Notes under the pieces: generated by a model
Databases searched by the model: none
What the model was told of the DNA's origin: nothing
What the model saw: the letters and a program-made list of their open reading frames with translations, nothing else
Shown here: one piece after another, positions 1 through 5,437 of the stretch
Layout: each line of letters begins with the position of its first letter
Position numbering within the stretch: position 1 is the first letter of the stretch
Program-made: the position numbers and the translations under genes
IMG/VR virus record: IMGVR_UViG_3300035670_000524
Coordinates: 1 to 40,568 of that record
Origin: a virus
DNA: 40,568 nucleotides
Strand: one strand, 5' to 3'

Positions 1-981
1 GGAATAATCGAGACCTTTTCCGCGTGAAGTATCTACAACTATGGCATAATTGCGCCCTTGTACTGGTTGCTGATAGACTTTGATGCCATTTTCTGACAAA
101 TGCATCGGCTTCACGAACGCAAGAGACTTGAGAGCAGCCGCTGAAAGCAAAGTTCCAGCTGATCCCATGAATTCGCATTCCATTTCTTGAAGGAATTTCT
201 CCTCACCGAGCACTCTGCGTTGTTCATCAGCCCATTTTTGATCTCGACCAGGCACCTGACGCCAGTTTGCTTCAATATGTTTAAATCCATTCTGACCTTC
301 AACAGCTTCTGTCCACATTCTATAATAGTGATTCATACCATTCGGTGTTGATGAGATCAAAATCTTAGAAGTTGTACCAGAAGAAATGGTTGGATAAACA
401 GAAGTGAAGAATTCATCAGCAATATTACTTGGGACGAAGGCAAACTCGTCGAGATACAGTAACGAGATAGAATAACCACGAATCGCGCTTGATGCTGTTG
501 AAGTTGCCATCACGCGACAGTTATTTTCAAGTTCAATATCACCTTTATTCCATGTGCGCACGCCTTGTTGTAGCCACAATGGTAGTGACTCATATGCAAT
601 TTTAATTCGATTTAAAATTTCGCGTGCGGTTGGTGCCTTATTAGCAAGAATGGCTACAAATTTATCTTCGTTGAATAGTATGTACCAAAGAATATAGCCG
701 ACAACCATCGTGGTCTTACCGACCTGACGACCAGCCTTTACAATTACGCGACGATTATCATTAATGTCTGTAACTGCTTGACGTTGAAATGGATACAAAC
801 TAATTTGAACGAAACCTTTGTCGAGAGTAATAATCTTAACATAGTTTTCGATAAAATAAATTGGATCTTGCGAGCATTTATAATACTCTCGCACTTGTTC
901 TTCAGTCAACTGAAGAACCATATTAACTCGTTTTAAATTTGGATTGCCGAGATAATGTTTAAGTTTAGTTGGCAGATTCAT
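1..981 (-). CDS. gp17: Large terminase subunit gp17 (partial, C-terminus outside the window)
   Basis: The packaging motor ATPase/nuclease, which docks at the portal, pumps DNA into the prohead and cuts the concatemer. I translated 327 residues from the ATG at 979-981 down to base 1; the reading frame continues past the window edge. The ATPase motifs are present in order: Walker A AGRQVGKTT (residues 83-91), Walker B LLYLDE (174-179) and the coupling motif SSTPNG (210-215). The nuclease domain begins near residue 311, where IVVDTSRG carries D317, the likely first metal-binding aspartate of the RNase H-like fold; the rest is missing. The start overlaps the gp16 stop by 17 bases, the usual T4 16/17 coupling. 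No intron or homing-endonuclease insertion is seen in this part. Identity is certain. Confidence 0.97.
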   Translation of the reverse strand, partial: MNLPTKLKHYLGNPNLKRVNMVLQLTEEQVREYYKCSQDPIYFIENYVKIITLDKGFVQISLYPFQRQAVTDINDNRRVIVKAGRQVGKTTMVVGYILWYILFNEDKFVAILANKAPTAREILNRIKIAYESLPLWLQQGVRTWNKGDIELENNCRVMATSTASSAIRGYSISLLYLDEFAFVPSNIADEFFTSVYPTISSGTTSKILISSTPNGMNHYYRMWTEAVEGQNGFKHIEANWRQVPGRDQKWADEQRRVLGEEKFLQEMECEFMGSAGTLLSAAALKSLAFVKPMHLSENGIKVYQQPVQGRNYAIVVDTSRGKGLDYS

Positions 982-1378
982 TCTTTAATTGTTTCAATAA
1001 TTCAGCAGTAGAACCAACAAATACAGCCTTATCTACTGTAATATTTTGTTGCGTTGGTTGCTCAGGACCATTTAATTCTTTTTGTTGCCGTTGTAAAATC
1101 ATTAATTTCTCTGTAACATCAGAGAGATTCTTGATCATATTGGCTGCTACTTCGTATGCTCTTGGGTGCTGACTTTCTTTAGCCACTTCCAAAATGCCTT
1201 CAAGAGCTTCGTTGCCTTTCTCGATAAGATTGTAATAATTAGAACGAGAATAGTCAGCGTCAGGATTAACAGCTGAGTCGTTTGATCCATGAATAGTAAC
1301 ACTTCTATTTTCCTCTTTTATCGCAGGAACATAATCAGTGTTTAGTATTTCGGCGAGATTTTTGTCTACGTCGCTCAT
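965..1378 (-). CDS. gp16: Small terminase subunit gp16
   Basis: Small DNA-recognition/regulatory subunit of the packaging motor, expected to form a ring and stimulate gp17. It has 137 residues, somewhat shorter than T4 gp16 (164). The central part (about residues 50-103) reads as two long helices rich in E, K, L and Q, fitting the oligomerising coiled-coil core of the family, flanked by polar, probably disordered ends. Assignment rests mainly on position: it lies directly upstream of gp17 and downstream of gp15, and overlaps both (17 bases with gp17; ATGA overlap with the gp15 stop). I did not see a diagnostic sequence motif. Confidence 0.85.
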   Translation of the reverse strand: MSDVDKNLAEILNTDYVPAIKEENRSVTIHGSNDSAVNPDADYSRSNYYNLIEKGNEALEGILEVAKESQHPRAYEVAANMIKNLSDVTEKLMILQRQQKELNGPEQPTQQNITVDKAVFVGSTAELLKQLKNESAN

Positions 1379-2391
1379 GTTATATTAGGAAATTCCTCAA
1401 TTTCAGTATCAAATCCAAATGCCGTTTGAACATTAGCAGTATTTGGTAATGGTGTAACTGTTATATGAGATAATTGTGTAGCAGAGTTTGGTGTAATAGA
1501 TGCAACGTTATACGATGCATTTGTAACTGCGCCAGTAATATACTTGCCAACTTGAATTGTTCCCGTCTTATCAGTTACAATTAATACGTTCGCATTACTG
1601 TCCCATGATTGTACGAAGGCAGAAGCATTTGTATCGATTGGATTTCTTCCTTGAAACACAAGTTCACCAAGTTTATATTCTCCGCTACCTGCGCCGAGTG
1701 TTATGTCATATTCGTTAGCAGTAGAAACTTGATCGTTGAATACGTTAGCAGTTGACGTTGTAATAATCTTAGCATCAGTATTCACACGACCATAGAGATA
1801 TCCCTTCATCGTGAATGTTAATGTCCAATTTAATGTGCGAAGAGTCATTCCCGTTCCTGTTTCTTCTGACGGATCAAAATTAACAGTGTTTAATACAATA
1901 GGAACGTCGACAGGAAGATTTGTATTTTCGCCAAGAAGATCTACCGTTACAGTATAATCTGGTGTAAAATATGGAAGAATTTGCTCGATAATTTGTGTGC
2001 CGTCTTCAGTATTACGCACAAAAATGTTTAAAGTAAAATCGAAATTATATGGAGCATATGTAACTGCTCGAATATCTTGACCAGCAGCATTCGGTTTAGC
2101 GAATAATGTATTGAATGAACTCATCTTACGAACAGGATCGTAAGAAATAGCAGTCATCTCAAACGTCATTCTTGGTAATGTAATCTGAACTTCTTTATCA
2201 AGACCTGGATCTTGTACAAGACGTTGATAGAATTTTTCCTTAGACATATAAGACAAAGGAACAGTAATTCTTTCAATTTCTGTTGTAGAATTTTTAGCGT
2301 AACGAACAAGTCTTAAATTGTTGAATAGAGAACCGAATCCAACAACCATCTTGCGTGTAATGCGATGATAAAAATGTGTGCCTGATAGCAT
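1375..2391 (-). CDS. gp15: Tail terminator / sheath stabiliser gp15
   Basis: Hexameric cap that ends the tail tube and sheath and joins the tail to the neck. It has 338 residues against 272 in T4. The N-terminus (HFYHRITRK, then FGSLFNNLRLVRY) and the later segment ITLPRMTFEMTAI are typical of gp15 of cyanophage-like myoviruses. The extra length is at the C-terminus: from about residue 235 there is a module with GELVFQG followed by a beta-rich stretch, resembling modules in gp14, gp8, gp7 and the 1072-residue protein (see findings). The stop overlaps the gp16 start (ATGA). It shares the gp13-gp17 transcription unit. Confidence is high from sequence and gene order. Confidence 0.93.
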   Translation of the reverse strand: MLSGTHFYHRITRKMVVGFGSLFNNLRLVRYAKNSTTEIERITVPLSYMSKEKFYQRLVQDPGLDKEVQITLPRMTFEMTAISYDPVRKMSSFNTLFAKPNAAGQDIRAVTYAPYNFDFTLNIFVRNTEDGTQIIEQILPYFTPDYTVTVDLLGENTNLPVDVPIVLNTVNFDPSEETGTGMTLRTLNWTLTFTMKGYLYGRVNTDAKIITTSTANVFNDQVSTANEYDITLGAGSGEYKLGELVFQGRNPIDTNASAFVQSWDSNANVLIVTDKTGTIQVGKYITGAVTNASYNVASITPNSATQLSHITVTPLPNTANVQTAFGFDTEIEEFPNIT

Positions 2392-2393
2392 GA

Positions 2394-3269
2394 TTAGGTC
2401 TCGTTAGCGCTGCCGAATGGATTTGTTTCTGACCAATCGAGAATATTATCAGCCTCTGTTTCAATTCTTACGTTGTCATCAAACTCATCATTTGCATCTT
2501 CCATAGTATCGCCAGATGTTACAGTCCACTGTGCGTTACTTGATACGCCTTTAACAACTGAGTTTGCGCCAAATATTCCTTTGATGTTTCTCAATGTAAG
2601 TTGTCGAGTTGGTTTATCCCAATCAGAAACGTATGCTTTTGCTGTTGCTGTTGCGAGTGTTGTTCCAACATAAACAATTTCTTGATCATGAAACGTTCCA
2701 GTTCCACCAGCATTCATTGTATACTTGACGCCAAATGCACGACGATCATTAATATTATCAATATCAGTGACTCCTGTACGAATTAATTCGCCATTGTATC
2801 TGAAGTTTTCAACATACAATCCGTACATATATGGAGCAACTTTACCTGCCTGGAAAAAGTTTTTTTCTTCTTCAACTCTTTTAATTTCAAATATTTTCTT
2901 TTGAACAGGCATATAGATAAGATCGCCTTCCTTCGGCGTGTTTCTTATCGCGTTAGGAATGTATCGCTCAAATGTTCGACGAGCAACCGCGACTCTTGCT
3001 TCTTTTTGAATCTCAAGACCAAACTTACTGAAGAACTCTTGATTGCCTTCGTAATCGCTGAATGTCTCGAGATACATATCAATCTTATATGCTTTTGTAA
3101 ATGACTTCACAGGATCATCACCAAACAACTCATCAATAGTTGATTGCGATTCGCGAGGAAGATAGTAAATGTCAATTCCGTGATTTTGGATTGATTCAAT
3201 AATCATATCCTCGATGAGGAACTGCTCGCGCGTTGCGCCTTGATTATTAAAATATACTGAAGTTCCCAT
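2394..3269 (-). CDS. gp14: Neck protein gp14
   Basis: Neck component that with gp13 closes the packaged head and receives the tail. It has 291 residues (T4: 256). The N-terminal half (MGTSVYFNN, EQFLIEDMIIESI, GIDIYYLPRE, then the ELFGDDP motif) is the characteristic gp14 opening. At about residues 190-250 an insertion with EIVYVGTTLATATAKAYV matches a module in gp15 and several wedge proteins. The C-terminus is acidic and ends with a W-S-E-T-N-P-F-G segment typical of the family. It is 2 bases from gp15 and 3 from gp13, so translation is probably coupled; only a weak GGATAA lies upstream of its ATG. Confidence 0.93.
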   Translation of the reverse strand: MGTSVYFNNQGATREQFLIEDMIIESIQNHGIDIYYLPRESQSTIDELFGDDPVKSFTKAYKIDMYLETFSDYEGNQEFFSKFGLEIQKEARVAVARRTFERYIPNAIRNTPKEGDLIYMPVQKKIFEIKRVEEEKNFFQAGKVAPYMYGLYVENFRYNGELIRTGVTDIDNINDRRAFGVKYTMNAGGTGTFHDQEIVYVGTTLATATAKAYVSDWDKPTRQLTLRNIKGIFGANSVVKGVSSNAQWTVTSGDTMEDANDEFDDNVRIETEADNILDWSETNPFGSANET

Positions 3270-3272
3270 TTA

Positions 3273-4034
3273 TTATCCAACTTGCATTGATGGTGGTAAC
3301 TCATACACATCACGCAAATCTGCACTTAATTTTTCAATCTCAAGAACAGCATCGTTATAGATTTTTTCTCCATTTACAACAAGACCACCTGGCAAAGTAT
3401 AATTTGAATACTTCGTTATATTACTGCCCCATTGCAATTTAATAAGTGCAGTTGCGTATGCTTTTAACCAAGAATCGTTCCATATTTTTGTGTATTCTAC
3501 CACGGAATCAATTTTTCGTGCTTGGAATACAATATAGTCGCCAGGATTTAAACGACCATTCCAATCCATTTGAAGATAAACTCTGTTAGTTTTTTTATTG
3601 TAAGTAAATGGTATTTCGCCAGTTACGATTAGATCAAGCATGGCAAGATGCTCTCTTGCAATTACATAATAAGTGTATGAAGAAGATAATAGGTTATAGA
3701 AATCGTTTAAACGAATTTGATAGTTAATGTCAAAAATGTTAAATCCGTTTGTTCCCTGCGAACTGATGCTGCTTCCTGTGATTGGTAAAACGCGATCAAT
3801 ACCAACAATTGAGTTTGCAACGGTTACATAACCATTTGCTTGATCGCCAGCAGTCACCTGAGTCGCGAGATAAATCTCCTCGGTGCCATCATAGTGATAA
3901 TCTCTAAATTTAATGAGTGCATCGTCAATGCGATCTTCTATTTGATCCTCGTCGACGTTGATATCAATGACTGGAAAACCGAGTTTGCGAAGGCAATAAT
4001 CTTTAAATTCTTCGCGAGTTTGTGGAACTGCCAT
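3273..4034 (-). CDS. gp13: Neck protein gp13
   Basis: Head-closure neck protein, partner of gp14. It has 253 residues (T4: 309). The N-terminal block (EEFKDYCLRKLGFPVIDINV followed by an acidic D-E-D-Q-I-E-D-R-I-D-D-A helix and KFRDYHYDG) is the family signature. Later segments KIWNDSWLKAYATALIKLQW and the helical C-terminus ending DLRDVYELPPSMQ also fit. It is the first gene of the neck/packaging operon: a perfect late-promoter box lies 24 bases upstream of the ATG and an AGAGG ribosome site sits 6-7 bases before it. Confidence is high. Confidence 0.94.
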   Translation of the reverse strand: MAVPQTREEFKDYCLRKLGFPVIDINVDEDQIEDRIDDALIKFRDYHYDGTEEIYLATQVTAGDQANGYVTVANSIVGIDRVLPITGSSISSQGTNGFNIFDINYQIRLNDFYNLLSSSYTYYVIAREHLAMLDLIVTGEIPFTYNKKTNRVYLQMDWNGRLNPGDYIVFQARKIDSVVEYTKIWNDSWLKAYATALIKLQWGSNITKYSNYTLPGGLVVNGEKIYNDAVLEIEKLSADLRDVYELPPSMQVG

Positions 4035-4057
4035 TTAGAACCTCTCAATTTATATCA

Positions 4058-4065
4058 TATTTATA
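4058..4065 (-). promoter_or_regulatory. T4-type late promoter for gp13-gp17
   Basis: The plus strand reads TATTTATA, so the minus strand carries TATAAATA, the exact T4 late-promoter -10 element recognised by gp55-bound RNA polymerase. It lies in the 45-base gap between the oxygenase gene and gp13, with the expected start point some 15-20 bases before the gp13 ATG. No -35 box is needed for this promoter class. Confidence 0.8.
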
Positions 4066-4079
4066 TAATTGCAAAGGTC

Positions 4080-4679
4080 TTATCTAAATTTAGGACCTGC
4101 AATCCAAACAACAAGACTTCTGCGTGTGCCTCGTGTCACTGGCGTAACTCTGTGAATAATGTATCCTGGAAAAGTTACAATAAGCCCTTTTCGTTTTTCC
4201 ATTTTTATTGGTTCTGCACCAGTAAATATTTCTAAATCACCGCCATCATAATCAGAAGGATCTGACAACTGTAAAACTAACGAAAGTTTTCTTGGTGCTC
4301 CATTGTTTGGACCTTTATCCATATGCCATGTATAATGGTCTCCTTCTGGTCGATATACTGTATATTGGAAATCTTCTACAAATCCATACAAATTATAATC
4401 GAAAAATTGACCATTTAATTGTCTGGCAATATACGCAAGTTTGTCATAAAGCCAGTTAGTCTCATTGTTTAAATTAATCCAGGACACTTCTGATTTTCGA
4501 ATTTTAGAAATATCTTGCCCATCTTGTTGCCCACCAACTTTAGCCTCTGTTTTACAATATTTTTCTCCAATATCAATAATTGATTTAATATCTTGATCGG
4601 TAAATCCATTTTCCCAAGTTGCGAATATTTCTTCACGAGTTGACAAATCTGGACATGGCGCAAATTGATATGCTGACAT
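4080..4679 (-). CDS. 2-oxoglutarate/Fe(II)-dependent oxygenase (prolyl-hydroxylase-like, PKHD type)
   Basis: Predicted non-haem iron dioxygenase that hydroxylates a substrate while decarboxylating 2-oxoglutarate. With the ATG at 4677-4679 it has 199 residues. The iron triad is visible: H119 and D121 in TWHMDKG, then H176 in PGYIIHRVTPV, followed by the 2OG-binding Arg in TRRSLVVW (186-187). The N-terminal half holds a substrate-fold helix and the LYGFVEDFQYTVY strand. I prefer this ATG over an upstream TTG because GGGAGAGA lies just before it and TGATG overlaps the stop of the preceding gene, implying coupling. Such enzymes are frequent in T4-like cyanophages but their substrates are mostly unknown. 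The collagen-like gene two positions upstream is an attractive substrate (inference only). Confidence 0.92.
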   Translation of the reverse strand: MSAYQFAPCPDLSTREEIFATWENGFTDQDIKSIIDIGEKYCKTEAKVGGQQDGQDISKIRKSEVSWINLNNETNWLYDKLAYIARQLNGQFFDYNLYGFVEDFQYTVYRPEGDHYTWHMDKGPNNGAPRKLSLVLQLSDPSDYDGGDLEIFTGAEPIKMEKRKGLIVTFPGYIIHRVTPVTRGTRRSLVVWIAGPKFR

Positions 4680-5407
4680 CACTTTCTCTCCCAAATGTAA
4701 TCACGATATATGCTCTCATGTGCTGCTCTTCTATTTCGTGTTAGTCGAAGTTTTTCTTTATAATCATCATCAAATTTATTTACAATACCATCTTTAATAA
4801 TGGCGTCTCTTCGAATAGGAATAGCCTGAACAAGCGGTGTTCCCGCCTCAATTATACCTACAAAATTTGGTATATTAAATTGAAATGGGAAATTAATAAA
4901 CTCATTATAACCATCACAATCAACAAGACCAGAAAACACTGTAAATCTATGTTCTGGTCTGTTCAATGGTGGCACAAACAAAACAGAATATCCTTTTGGA
5001 ACTCGAATACCCCACCAATTTAAAAATTTTAATGGTGGCAATTTTTCTCTTGGATTTGGCACTTCTTTTGTTGTAATTTGATTTTTGTTGTGATTTTCGA
5101 CTATGGATTTATAAAACATAGAGCGATACTCTACGCCGCTCGCATCATGATTAGTTTTAAATTGAACATCAGCAGCAAGAGGAATGATCCATCCAACACA
5201 CATAGCATCAAGAAATGGTGGGCAACGCTTGAGCGTACCATTCTCGATGGTGTTTTGTTTTTCCATTTTTTGAGGAAGAGCCTTATACCAATCTGGCATA
5301 AGTTTTCTGGCAGGATATGGTTTTGGAATTGCGCCAAAATCTTCTTCTTCGCAGAGAAATTCAATCTCAGGCGTCTTAATCGCCGATTTTAATCTATCAA
5401 AAAACAT
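4679..5407 (-). CDS. Conserved phage protein of unknown function, DUF6065-like
   Basis: 242 residues, cytoplasmic in appearance, with no signal peptide or membrane segment. I do not know its function. From memory the pattern resembles DUF6065: an aromatic N-terminal motif (KLMPDWYKALP), a C-P-P-F-L-D-A-M segment followed by GWIIPLAADV, a central WWGIRVPKGYSVLFVPPLNRP, and late FNIPN...AGTPLVQAIPIRRDA; this needs a profile search. The basic C-terminus (RLTRNRRAAHESIYRDYIWERK-type) is helical. It is the first gene of a two-gene unit with the oxygenase: a late-promoter box lies 23 bases upstream, GGAG is placed 6-9 bases before the ATG, and its TGA overlaps the oxygenase ATG. That tight coupling suggests the two act together, perhaps as substrate-handling partner and enzyme (inference). 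Confidence 0.75.
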   Translation of the reverse strand: MFFDRLKSAIKTPEIEFLCEEEDFGAIPKPYPARKLMPDWYKALPQKMEKQNTIENGTLKRCPPFLDAMCVGWIIPLAADVQFKTNHDASGVEYRSMFYKSIVENHNKNQITTKEVPNPREKLPPLKFLNWWGIRVPKGYSVLFVPPLNRPEHRFTVFSGLVDCDGYNEFINFPFQFNIPNFVGIIEAGTPLVQAIPIRRDAIIKDGIVNKFDDDYKEKLRLTRNRRAAHESIYRDYIWERK

Positions 5408-5429
5408 AATAACTCCAAAACGTATAATA

Positions 5430-5437
5430 TATTTATC
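5430..5437 (-). promoter_or_regulatory. Late promoter for the DUF6065-like/oxygenase pair
   Basis: Minus strand GATAAATA, one base from the T4 late consensus, in the 30-base gap directly after the stop codon of the collagen-like gene and 23 bases upstream of the 5407 start codon. Its placement would let the oxygenase pair be made late, together with virion proteins. Confidence 0.6.

Noticed and set aside
111-302. 63-residue minus-strand frame at 111-302
   Set aside because: Lies inside gp17 in another frame; gp17 carries the clear terminase motifs.
3840-4235. 131-residue plus-strand frame spanning the gp13 promoter and the end of the oxygenase
   Set aside because: Antisense shadow of two solid genes; no ribosome site and no family pattern.
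4680-4694. Upstream TTG start for the oxygenase giving five extra residues
   Set aside because: The ATG at 4679 has a good GGGAGAGA site and the typical TGATG overlap; the TTG would read into the upstream gene.
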